This document shows positions 16,583-23,333 of a stretch of 31,593 bases of DNA, piece after piece. The notes beneath the pieces were generated by a model, which saw only the letters and a program-made list of their open reading frames with translations, did not search any database and had not been told where the DNA came from. Within the stretch, counting starts at the first letter, position 1. Each line of letters starts with the position of its first letter. The stretch covers positions 1 through 31,593 of the forward strand of contig DATBKE010000016.1 in assembly GCA_036556085.1 (NCBI GenBank), read 5' to 3'. The DNA comes from JACCTH01 sp036556085 (GTDB lineage: Bacteria; Actinomycetota; Acidimicrobiia; Spongiisociales; ZC4RG35). The position numbers and the translations under genes are program-made.

Positions 16583-16669
16583 GGAGGGATCGCATAGTCC
16601 GGTCTAGTGCGCGGCACTCGAAATGCCGTAGGGGGCAACTCCTCGAGGGTTCGAATCCCTCTCCCTCCG
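16583..16669 (+). tRNA. tRNA-Ser (anticodon CGA)
   Basis: An 87-nt type II tRNA. The acceptor GGAGGGA pairs with TCCCTCC; the anticodon loop CTCGAAA carries CGA; the T loop is TTCGAAT; the discriminator is G. It differs from the GGA gene at only about seven positions, including the first anticodon base, which points to a recent duplication with anticodon change. Confidence 0.95.
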
Positions 16670-16700
16670 CCCAGCTCCTCGGGCTTTAGCCTGCAATACC

Positions 16701-16789
16701 GGAGGGATGGCCGAGCGGTCGAAGGCGGCAGTCTTGAAAATTGCTAGGTCCCGCAAGGGGCCTCATGGGTTCGAATCCCATTCCCTCCG
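16701..16789 (+). tRNA. tRNA-Ser (anticodon TGA)
   Basis: An 89-nt type II tRNA. The acceptor GGAGGGA pairs with TCCCTCC; the D arm is GGCCGAGCGGTCGAAGGC; the anticodon loop CTTGAAA carries TGA between GCAGT and ATTGC; the T loop is TTCGAAT. CCA follows the discriminator G (16790-16792). Its body differs from the two neighbours. A recombinase remnant lies just downstream on the opposite strand. Confidence 0.95.
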
Positions 16790-16898
16790 CCAAAAGGTCG
16801 ACGTTCGAACTCTGGACGCGCCGACCTCTGGGGACGGCGTCAAAAGAAAAGTCGCCGCTTGGACGTTCAATGCGAGCTATGGCTATGTCCTCGGCGAC

Positions 16899-17440
16899 TG
16901 ACTGATGACTTAGCAGCTGTCCAAACGGTTCAGCCAGGTCGACCCCGATGACTATGCCATTAAAGATGTAGATGGCCTCAAAGAGCGTCTGGTTGAGGTC
17001 TCGCCTGACCCATTTGGCGGCCGAGAAATACGCCCGCTGCGTGTTGGTCAACATCCGCATTGCCAGGTCGAGCTTGTCCTCGATCACATCGAAGTGGATC
17101 TGGGCGGCCGCAATGATTCGATTGGCTTGGGCCCTCTCGGTTTCAATGCGGCTTTGTTCCTCCCGAAGTAAGTCGAGCGGCAACGCGTCGGCATAGTGAG
17201 CAGCGAGCAACTTTCGGCGCTCCCGATCCAGCTTGGACAGCCGCAGCTCCTGCCGTTTCAGTTCTTTGCGTTGAGGCTGCGTTCGACACCGATTTGCTCA
17301 AGCACGTCCTCGGCTAGGCGACTGAGGAATGACTTGCTGAAAGAGAGGGCGGCGTAATAGTCGACAACGCTCTTCTCGACGACATCCACCGAGATGTACG
17401 ACTGTTGGCAGTTGGTTCGTCGCTTCTGCCGACTGGCAAG
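16899..17440 (-). pseudogene. Frameshifted C-terminal remnant of a large serine recombinase
   Basis: Two minus-strand frames together read as the C-terminal half of a large serine recombinase of the resolvase/integrase type. The first (about 17440-17258) has RQKRRTNCQQSYISVDVVEK and DYYAALSFSKSFL, matching the region after the zinc ribbon. It stops at a TGA near 17260. A shift of one frame in the CTCAACGCAAAG stretch continues as RKELKRQELRLSKLDRERRK and LLAAHYADALPLDLLREEQS, then the final helical part ending LAEPFGQLL. The catalytic N-terminal domain is absent upstream. The open frame continues antisense through tRNA-Ser(TGA), which is not coding. It is probably a relic of an integrated element beside the tRNA genes. 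Confidence 0.8.
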
Positions 17441-17769
17441 CATCGCCGGTCCTTCTCTCCCTGGACCGACCGATGCCACCCTCTCGGCATGGCTGAAAGC
17501 TCCCGGACGCCATCGTCGGCGAAGCCGCATCCCAACGCCTTCAGTCGACCCGGCCCACCGAACGCCGCCAAGAAAAACGGCCTCTCGCCGAACTAACTCA
17601 CTCGGTCGGCGAGTCGAGGAGACGCACCGCCCGCTTTAGGTATCGATCTGACGAAAAAGTGTTACTAAGCCGTCGCAACGTATGCGAACCTGTCGTGCGA
17701 GCGGTGGACCATGGACTGGGCACGCTTGGTTGTTGTCTGATATTGGTCCCCTACATTGCCCATGGACGG
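17441..17769. other. Region without recognisable gene
   Basis: Open frames here are short and overlap on both strands without family signatures. The minus strand should hold the upstream half of the serine recombinase, but I can recognise none of it, so the stretch is probably decayed mobile-element DNA plus the spacer to the next gene. Confidence 0.5.
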
Positions 17770-18072
17770 CTAGGCCAGGCTATCTGATTGCTTCCGCGCG
17801 CTGCGCCTTGGGCGACGCCTGACCCATGGCTTAAATAGCGGCAGCGCGATCCGTACAAGGAGGCCGATCACGGCCAGCAATAGGGTTAAGCCACCTAGCA
17901 ACCGCACTCTGAATTCCCCAGGCGCACTGCTCGCCAGTCCTAGCACAACTGCCACGCACCCGAGCCAAAGTGATAGGACTTGTGGGCGAGTCGCCGAAAG
18001 AAGCTTCTGTCGCGGAACCAAAACGGCAGCTAAAGCGATCCCGATAGCAATCACGACTAAGGCGATAGTCAT
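17770..18072 (-). CDS. Small membrane protein with basic C-terminal tail
   Basis: A 100-residue protein with three hydrophobic helices (about 2-20, 32-50 and 57-81), then a strongly basic tail KPWVRRRPRRSARKQ. It starts at ATG 18072, 16 bp after the stop of the secreted-protein gene on the same strand; a GGGGGA element lies about 15 bases upstream of the start, which is rather far. No family is recognised. Its size, topology and place directly after a bacteriocin-like secreted protein resemble an immunity protein, but this rests on context only. Confidence 0.6.
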   Translation of the reverse strand: MTIALVVIAIGIALAAVLVPRQKLLSATRPQVLSLWLGCVAVVLGLASSAPGEFRVRLLGGLTLLLAVIGLLVRIALPLFKPWVRRRPRRSARKQSDSLA

Positions 18073-18088
18073 CTAAGTCAGCATCCCC

Positions 18089-18859
18089 CTAAAGATTCTG
18101 GCAGGTATGAGTCTTCTTGATAGGGGCATACCAACTACCCACCGAACTCCAACGATACTGAGTATTGCTAACGAATGGGCAGACCCGTTTGGTTGAGAAT
18201 TTGACCCGTTCGACCTTTAGCACCCCAGTGCAATTCTGAACCATCCCGATATAGCTAACGAATGTGCCGGCGCCACTGACGGCAAGGCTGACCGTGGCCA
18301 GGACGCCGAGAGGCCCGGTTGCCAAGGTAAGGAAAATCGACGTTACGCCGATCGCTACGCCTGTAACACTCAGGGTGCACCCAAATGGATCACTGTTGAC
18401 AAACCCAGAGGAGGCCGCCTGGACAGCTGCTGGCGCCGTGCTTGAGTCAGATGGGCGAGACTTGTCTGCTTCTCCGTCACAAAGCTGATTCAGCGATAGG
18501 TCGAACCCGCGCCAAGTCGCGCTTACGGACGAAACCTCGAAGCAGCCATTGGTTGTCTCCTTCAGCCAGTCCTCAAAGTAGCGACGGCCGGAGTCCGTAA
18601 CGGTGATGGTCGACAGATCTCCGGTCGCTTCGATGAGTCCGTGCTCTATCGAAACGTTCAGGGTATAAGCAGCTAGCTCGGCAAGGGTCCGGTCCTCGAG
18701 CGATAGCCGGGCCGAATCCCGGACCACCCAACCGGATTCCCCAAGTTCAAGTATCTCGAGCGGCTGGCTCCTTTCGAGCGTCTCCTTAGGAGCAGCGAGC
18801 GCGGGCTGCGCAACCAGGAGAACAGACAGGACGGCGGCAACCAGCGTATAACGTCTCAT
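18089..18859 (-). CDS. Secreted protein with bacteriocin-like hydrophobic Cys-flanked segment
   Basis: A 256-residue protein with a clear signal peptide (MRRYTLVAAVLSVLLVAQ, cleaved near ALA). Residues about 50-105 resemble a winged-helix-like alpha/beta unit (LAELAAYTLNVSIEHGLIEA, DSGRRYFEDWL). After a Ser/Ala linker, Cys in DPFGCTL and Cys in VQNCTGV bracket about 48 residues rich in Gly, Ala, Val and Thr that look like a helical hairpin. Three further Cys occur in the tail (RVCPF, HTCQNL) or middle (NGCFEV, LCDGE). The Cys-bracketed Gly-rich hairpin resembles membrane-active bacteriocins, including halocin C8-type precursors. AAAGG precedes the ATG at 18859. Function is inferred weakly; a secreted structural protein is possible. 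Confidence 0.65.
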   Translation of the reverse strand: MRRYTLVAAVLSVLLVAQPALAAPKETLERSQPLEILELGESGWVVRDSARLSLEDRTLAELAAYTLNVSIEHGLIEATGDLSTITVTDSGRRYFEDWLKETTNGCFEVSSVSATWRGFDLSLNQLCDGEADKSRPSDSSTAPAAVQAASSGFVNSDPFGCTLSVTGVAIGVTSIFLTLATGPLGVLATVSLAVSGAGTFVSYIGMVQNCTGVLKVERVKFSTKRVCPFVSNTQYRWSSVGSWYAPIKKTHTCQNL

Positions 18860-19215
18860 CCCTCGACCTTTCTTGGCATGCTTGGGGCGACCTCATGCTT
18901 AGTTCGCCTATCAGGGGAAAAGGTTCCCTGTGCAGTCGCTGATCGAGTCTGAGGCTCTCGGCTAGACCTGACCGAGGAGGATCTCGTCTACGATAGAGCG
19001 AAGATCGGCAACGACGCCGCTAACGAATCTCGGACGCAGCTCTTCTAACAACCTGACTTGGCCGAGTCTTCAATGTATTGGGGGAAACCCACCTAGAGCT
19101 GATGGCGACTATTGGGCTGGCTATGTCTAGCAAGAGAAACGGCCGTACCAGGCGGCTCTTCCAGCTCTTCGTCACCAGCAAGATTCTCGACGGCTCGTTC
19201 TCTAATCCGCTCCCA
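18860..19215. other. Region without a confident gene
   Basis: This stretch should contain the promoter of the secreted-protein gene. A short plus-strand run (18962-19048) reads LDLTEEDLVYDRAKIGND with convincing amino-acid composition, but it has no start codon and no detectable continuation, so it may be a gene fragment. Two overlapping open frames of 65-81 codons at 19020-19275 lie on opposite strands; neither has a ribosome binding site or a known motif. Confidence 0.4.
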
Positions 19216-19476
19216 TCAGCAATCAGGCAGGTTGTCGAGGTTGTTGCGAGATGTCCGATCAGCATCGGTGCGTAGATGCTTGCCGGTTGAAGTTTGGATC
19301 ACGCGAACCCACACTGGTGGCTCAACTTCGTGAACAAAGTAGCGATGGGTCCCATTCTCGATATCGGAAATGGCATCCCGCTTGGCTCTGGGCGACCACC
19401 ACTCCCCGGTGTTGCACAGTGATGTGATATCTCCCTCATCGTTCTTGCCGCTCTGCCGAACTCGACGATCCGCCAC
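19216..19476 (-). CDS. DUF3892 domain protein
   Basis: An 86-residue protein that reads as a single DUF3892 domain: DITSLCNTGEWWSPRAKRDA, then IENGTHRYFVHEVEPPVWV and GKHLRTDADRTSRNNLDNLP. The family is short, widespread and uncharacterised; the Tyr-Leu-Arg-Thr-like signature (KHLRTDAD) and the closing NNLDNLP are well preserved. Start is GTG at 19476, with AAAGGA about 9 bases upstream. It lies downstream of the trypco2-like gene on the same strand, 153 bp apart. Confidence 0.75.
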   Translation of the reverse strand: MADRRVRQSGKNDEGDITSLCNTGEWWSPRAKRDAISDIENGTHRYFVHEVEPPVWVRVIQTSTGKHLRTDADRTSRNNLDNLPDC

Positions 19477-19629
19477 TGCTTGATTCCTTTCTCTGATCTG
19501 CTGCCTCTAGGGATTTGCCAGAGGCCCTCAGTCGGTTCCCTGACTGCTGCCTACGGGAACTGTTGGCACTGAGTCCTTGGTCGTCGACAGTCCGCCTGAT
19601 GGCGACATCCATACAGGTAGACGGTGGCG

Positions 19630-19893
19630 TCAAGTGGAGTCAGGCCGACTGAAGAGCAAGGTAATTGACCCTTGGACTTCCACGGATCCCTTCGCGATAA
19701 ATCCGACTTCACCGCCCGCCGTAATCCCGAAAGTGACTTCGACGGTCTCAAGTCCCAGCCCAGCTTTGTCGTCCGCCACAAGGCGGGAAAAGTGCGAGCG
19801 AATCTCTGCCAACTGATCGACGATCCGGCCCACGTCAACTCGCGGCATGCCTTCCACGGCTTCGTCGCCGCCGCCAATAAGGGGGAGGTCCAT
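19630..19893 (-). CDS. Small protein resembling the trypco2 adaptor family
   Basis: An 87-residue protein. The ATG at 19893 is set by AAGGAG 7 bases upstream. It reads MDLPLIGGGDEAV, then a helical part RIVDQLAEIRSHFSRLVADD, then beta strands LGLETVEVTFGITAGGEVGF and GSITLLFSR. A helix followed by a strand pair with the LETVEVTF motif resembles the trypco2 domain, a small adaptor proposed to couple to trypsin-like proteases in effector systems of multicellular bacteria. No trypsin-like gene lies next to it here, so the assignment and partner are uncertain. Confidence 0.6.
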   Translation of the reverse strand: MDLPLIGGGDEAVEGMPRVDVGRIVDQLAEIRSHFSRLVADDKAGLGLETVEVTFGITAGGEVGFIAKGSVEVQGSITLLFSRPDST

Positions 19894-20080
19894 CGAGCAA
19901 CTCCTTCCTCTCTCGTGCAAATCGTGCTGCTTGTCGGTCAGATGTTCGCCGATGCCGGCTTAGGGGTTCCTCTCGCCTTCTTGGTGGTCGGGGCAGCGTG
20001 CACGACTCGAGGACCTGCGGAGGTCGCGTTGTTCGACTCACTACCCCGACCGAGGGGTGTTCACCGATTGGGCCGGAATT

Positions 20081-20092
20081 GTTCCGCGGAAC
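20081..20092. promoter_or_regulatory. Perfect 12-bp palindrome upstream of a secreted-protein gene
   Basis: GTTCCGCGGAAC is fully self-complementary and lies 52 bp before the GTG of the gene at 20144. It overlaps GGAA-TTG-TTCC. Such symmetry suggests an operator; GGAAC is also a frequent ECF -35 core, and an ECF sigma gene lies just downstream. Confidence 0.4.
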
Positions 20093-20100
20093 CTAAATGC

Positions 20101-20139
20101 CACCTCCGGCAAATAGGGATCAGTCGATCTGCGGAGGTG
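20101..20139 (+). promoter_or_regulatory. Inverted repeat that would sequester the ribosome binding site
   Basis: CACCTCCG (20101-20108) is the exact complement of CGGAGGTG (20132-20139), which contains the GGAGG Shine-Dalgarno site of the gene starting at 20144. The 23-nt loop includes AGGGATCAGTCGATC. If transcribed, the leader would fold with the ribosome binding site paired. Confidence 0.5.
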
Positions 20140-20143
20140 TTCT

Positions 20144-20689
20144 GTGACGTGGCGTGCGAAATCGGTCGCGGCCCTTGTTGTCTTGGTTGTGTGGAATGCA
20201 CCCACTGTTCTGGGAGGCGTTGACCTGACCGAGACCGAATCTCATTGCGTCGTGGCAGTCGTCGCGCACAAGACCAGCGGCGAATTCATCCTGAGCGAAC
20301 CACGATGCTTTTCCAGCTTGGCCCAGGCCCTAACCGACGCCAGCGGCGACTCCTCGGCGTTTCCAGCCGACTTTTCTGGATCAGAACTTCTGTCGGGGGA
20401 GGGCGGGTCGGCCTTACTGGCCACGCTTGGGGTCCACTTTGAAGGCGCCAACGGTTCGGGCAGTTCGATCTCGGTGACGGGCGGGGCTTGCAGTGGCGGC
20501 TACTGGAACACCGGCCTGTCTTGGGCCAACCGCATTTCCTCGTCCTGGAACGGCTGCTATCGGTTGCGGCATTACGACAACCCGCATCTGGGTGGATCCT
20601 CAGCCTCCACCGTCGGCGCTGGATCGACGCACAATCTGCCGGGCGCGATGGACAACAAAACCGAATCGGTGGCATATTTGAGCAGCTGA
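20144..20689 (+). CDS. Secreted protein resembling beta/gamma-crystallin-like extracellular proteins
   Basis: A 181-residue exported protein starting at GTG 20144, placed by GGAGGT at 20133-20138. The signal peptide (SVAALVVLVVWNAP) ends near LGG. The C-terminal part has SGGYWNTGLSWANRISSSWN, CYRLRHYDN and GAMDNKTESVAYL, the pattern of actinobacterial secreted proteins with beta/gamma-crystallin-like or inhibitor-I36-like folds. Cysteines (SHCVV, PRCFS, GACSG, NGCYR) probably form disulfides. Role is not known. Its ribosome binding site is paired in a predicted leader hairpin. It lies directly upstream of an ECF sigma gene on the same strand, 42 bp apart. Confidence 0.75.
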   Translation: MTWRAKSVAALVVLVVWNAPTVLGGVDLTETESHCVVAVVAHKTSGEFILSEPRCFSSLAQALTDASGDSSAFPADFSGSELLSGEGGSALLATLGVHFEGANGSGSSISVTGGACSGGYWNTGLSWANRISSSWNGCYRLRHYDNPHLGGSSASTVGAGSTHNLPGAMDNKTESVAYLSS

Positions 20690-20731
20690 CAAACCCGTCG
20701 AGTTCCGAGTTGGCCTGTCAGGCTGGCAGCC

Positions 20732-21298
20732 TTGACCGGACATCCAACCGACTCTGAGCTGATCGCGGCTTCCTGGACAGACCCCCAGCAGTTCGCGCAG
20801 ATCTTTCAGCGACACTTCTCGGCCATTTACGCCTTTACAGTCCGGGCTGTTGGGCCTTCTCAGGGTCCGGATCTAGCAGCGGAGACGTTCGTTCGAGCCC
20901 TCGCGATTCGTCGGCGATTCGATACAGAAATGTATTCGAACGCTCGACCCTGGCTCCTGGGCATCGCCGCCAACCTGATTGCTGGACACCTTCGGAGCCG
21001 AGCTCGGGAGTACCGGGCGGTCGGACGACTGTCGTCCGTCGCCGAGCCAGCCTTTGACGAGGAAGCGGTTAATCGAGTCCAGGCAGAATCGATTGCTCCT
21101 GCCCTCAGACGGGCCCTCGGGAGTCTGCGCCAAGAGGAGGTCGAGGTGGTTTCGCTCTTTGCGTTAGAAGGACTTTCCTACAAGGAAATCGCCGTTGCGC
21201 TAGGCATCGCTGAGGGGACCGTACGCTCACGACTTAGCCGGGCTCGGACCAGGCTGCGGAACTTGCTCGCCGATCCCGGTGAAATAGGTCCTACATGA
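20732..21298 (+). CDS. ECF-family RNA polymerase sigma factor
   Basis: A 188-residue sigma-70 family protein of the ECF type. Region 2 spans about residues 22-90, including FQRHFSAIYAFTVRAVG and ARPWLLGIAANLIAGHLRS. Region 4 spans about 125-180, with LGSLRQEEVEVVSLFALEGL and the helix-turn-helix SYKEIAVALGIAEGTVRSRL. It should recruit RNA polymerase to a small regulon. Start is TTG at 20732 with only a weak upstream AGGCTGG element. Its stop overlaps the next gene as ATGA, so the two are made together. Neighbouring secreted proteins are plausible targets, which is inference. Confidence 0.92.
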   Translation: MTGHPTDSELIAASWTDPQQFAQIFQRHFSAIYAFTVRAVGPSQGPDLAAETFVRALAIRRRFDTEMYSNARPWLLGIAANLIAGHLRSRAREYRAVGRLSSVAEPAFDEEAVNRVQAESIAPALRRALGSLRQEEVEVVSLFALEGLSYKEIAVALGIAEGTVRSRLSRARTRLRNLLADPGEIGPT

Positions 21299-22278
21299 CT
21301 GGCCAAGACGATCCTCTCGATAGCTTCAAGCCGTCAGGCGCCCCGCCACAGCCGTCTGAGGTCGAGTTTCGCGAAGCCGAAGCTCAGCTCCTGGCGGCGA
21401 TCGACCTTGAGATGACCCGCTCTAAGCGTCGCAGCCGAGCGGCGGGATGGAGGCTGCCCGCCATCGCTGCCACCGTCGCCGTTGCCCTCGGGCTGTTTGC
21501 GGTCTTGCAGCCGGACCCAGCCAGGGCTGCTCTGCTAGAAGTTGCTCGGGCCGCCCGACTGGCGACTCCGATTGATATTCCCAGCGGCTCCTATGTCTAC
21601 TCGCGATCAGAGAACGTCCATCTGGTCGTGCGACCTGGCAGCGACATGAATCTGAATTCAGAGTCAGTCGCATACCTCTTGCCGACGATTCGCGAAGTGT
21701 GGTGGAGTCCGGCTGAGCGTTTCATTCAAATCCGCACGACCGTTCAACGCCCTACTTTCTTCAGCCCAGGCACGGCCGCGGCTTATCGGGCGGCTGGTCT
21801 TGAGAGGGATGATGGCGTAGGCGAGACCGACACTCAGCAGTTAACGGGTGTGACCGACCCTCTGAGCGAAGCAGAATGGCCCACGGAGGCACGAGCCCTG
21901 CGATCGGCCATGGAAGAGGCGGTGTCAATGTCGGATGATCAACGCCCGATACGTGTTCGGGTTCTCGACCTGGCAGCCGACCTGTTGCGAGACGCCGATC
22001 GAACGCCGATCCTGCGGAGTGCGATTCTGGAGGTCATGGCTGACGTTGGCTACGACATTGTCGAGGATGACGGCACTATCTCTCTTTCGGCTAGGTTTCG
22101 GAATCCTCTTCTGACTCGTCTCGAGGTCACGTTGAGCCGAACAGGCCTGTTGCTGGTGGAACGCACAGTGCTGCTCGAACCTGATACAGCTCTGCAGATC
22201 CCGGCCAACACCGTTATCTCGCGGTCGGAACGCGAGCCGCCAGTGACGACGCGCTCCCTGAGTAGCCCGCCCCCTTAA
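21295..22278 (+). CDS. CU044_5270-type membrane-anchored partner of the ECF sigma factor
   Basis: A 327-residue protein. Residues 1-48 are cytoplasmic and acidic then basic (AEAQLLAAIDLEMTRSKRRS), followed by one transmembrane helix (about 52-68), then QPDPARAALLEVARAA, a signature of the CU044_5270 family. The outer part (about 85-327) is mixed alpha/beta and includes REVWWSPAERFIQIRTTVQR. These proteins usually follow ECF sigma genes and are thought to act as anti-sigma or sensory partners; the domain differs from classical zinc anti-sigma factors and no HxxxCxxC motif is present. It is translationally coupled through ATGA at 21295. Confidence 0.85.
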   Translation: MTGQDDPLDSFKPSGAPPQPSEVEFREAEAQLLAAIDLEMTRSKRRSRAAGWRLPAIAATVAVALGLFAVLQPDPARAALLEVARAARLATPIDIPSGSYVYSRSENVHLVVRPGSDMNLNSESVAYLLPTIREVWWSPAERFIQIRTTVQRPTFFSPGTAAAYRAAGLERDDGVGETDTQQLTGVTDPLSEAEWPTEARALRSAMEEAVSMSDDQRPIRVRVLDLAADLLRDADRTPILRSAILEVMADVGYDIVEDDGTISLSARFRNPLLTRLEVTLSRTGLLLVERTVLLEPDTALQIPANTVISRSEREPPVTTRSLSSPPP

Positions 22279-22739
22279 CGCCTCCGGGCGGAGTCCGGTC
22301 GACACGGCTACCCAGCAAGAACGACGCTCTCAGGCTCATGGGAGTCACAGGTTCAGCACGCAGAACCCAACTCGTTAATCGGCAAACTCACAATAAGACG
22401 TCTGCGGGACTGAGATCGGCTTGCTCCTACACCGACTGTGGTTAATCGCCAGTTGGCTCAGGACCTCGAGGAGCGCTCAGATCATGTTGTGACAGGATCT
22501 TGAGTCTTCAGGTCCCGCTGCGCCAGGTGCAGTTCAGGAGCGCGTTGGAGCCGCTTGCTGGGCGTTTGCGGGGCAACCGTACGGGTCTCTGCGAGGCAAC
22601 AGCAGGCGCAAAGGTCAACCGGAACCCGATATCACTTTTCGGCGAATACGTACGAGTGGTGGACCTCGGGCTCAGTACCTGTCCATCCGGGTCGGCTGAG
22701 CCTCTATTCAAGAGGTTCACGAGAGTAGGAGGTACGCAC
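22279..22739. other. Gap upstream of secreted-protein gene, no gene seen
   Basis: The open frame from 22500 is continuous with the next gene but its first 80 codons precede a strong ribosome binding site and look non-coding. I see no RNA gene. The gap presumably holds the promoter of the gene at 22740, but no convincing -10 box could be picked. Confidence 0.5.
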
Positions 22740-23333
22740 ATGATCGGTAAGCGTTCTGCGACCGAGGCGGCGAAGAGAGGACCGAGCGCCTGGAAAGCCG
22801 CTCTTGTCGTCGCTCTGCTGGCCCTGCCTAGCCTCGCTTCGGCAACCACCAAGAATGACGTTGTCAATAGCGGTGATTTGAGGGAGATCTCTTCAGAGAC
22901 TGTCATACTCGAGCTGACTGACCCCAACGGTGACCCGGTAACCGTTTCTGGCACGCGGCAAACCTACGTGCCGTCAGGGTCGAACCCTGCCGGAAGCCAT
23001 GCATTGCTTTCATGTACGTACAGCAGAACCGTCGGAAATCCGTACTACTTCTACTCGGGTGGACACCGGGCCGGTGGTTACGCAGAGGCCTCCGCCAGTT
23101 CAGGATGCGTCCAGGGAATCGGCTTGGCCCATCACCTACAGGAATTTGAAGCCTGGTGGGTCACCAGGGCTGGTCCCACAGCCATTTTCGCGAATCCAGG
23201 GCAGACCAAATCCCATACAGTCGTAGCCAGTTGCACTGGCACCGCGAGTGAAAGCTGGCAACACGTTGGGACGGAATACATTGGCGGGCCAATTTTCGTT
23301 GCCCAACCAGCAACCCTCGGCTGTAACAATTGA
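22740..23333 (+). CDS. Secreted protein of unknown family
   Basis: A 197-residue exported protein. The ATG at 22740 is fixed by AGGAGG 7 bases upstream. A basic N terminus (MIGKRSATEAAKRG) leads to the signal helix WKAALVVALLALPSLASA. The mature part is beta-rich with Ser, Thr, Gly and Tyr (SETVILELTDPNGDPVTVSG, YYFYSGGHRAGGYAEASASS) and has several Cys, including a final LGCNN. I recognise no family. It may belong to the same group of exported proteins as the one at 20144. The next gene overlaps its end or begins just after it. Confidence 0.75.
   Translation: MIGKRSATEAAKRGPSAWKAALVVALLALPSLASATTKNDVVNSGDLREISSETVILELTDPNGDPVTVSGTRQTYVPSGSNPAGSHALLSCTYSRTVGNPYYFYSGGHRAGGYAEASASSGCVQGIGLAHHLQEFEAWWVTRAGPTAIFANPGQTKSHTVVASCTGTASESWQHVGTEYIGGPIFVAQPATLGCNN

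Noticed and set aside
16686..16898. Minus-strand open frame continuing past the recombinase remnant with a GFEPMRP-like ending
   Set aside because: This part is antisense to tRNA-Ser(TGA) and its 3' flank; such endings are a common artefact of frames read through tRNA genes.
18173..19029. Three copies of GCTAACGAAT within about 900 bp
   Set aside because: Two lie in the coding sequence of the secreted protein and the flanks differ; probably chance.
19078..19275. Plus-strand frame of 65 codons
   Set aside because: It has no ribosome binding site or motif and overlaps the 3' end of the DUF3892 gene antisense.
19436..19633. Minus-strand frame starting at a TTGA overlap after the trypco2-like gene, considered as a protease partner
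   Set aside because: Only 65 codons, low-complexity Ser-rich end, overlaps the DUF3892 gene start and has no protease motif.
22500..22739. Long N-terminal extension of the secreted protein at 22740
   Set aside because: The strong AGGAGG and a proper signal peptide begin at 22740; the extension would bury the signal peptide.
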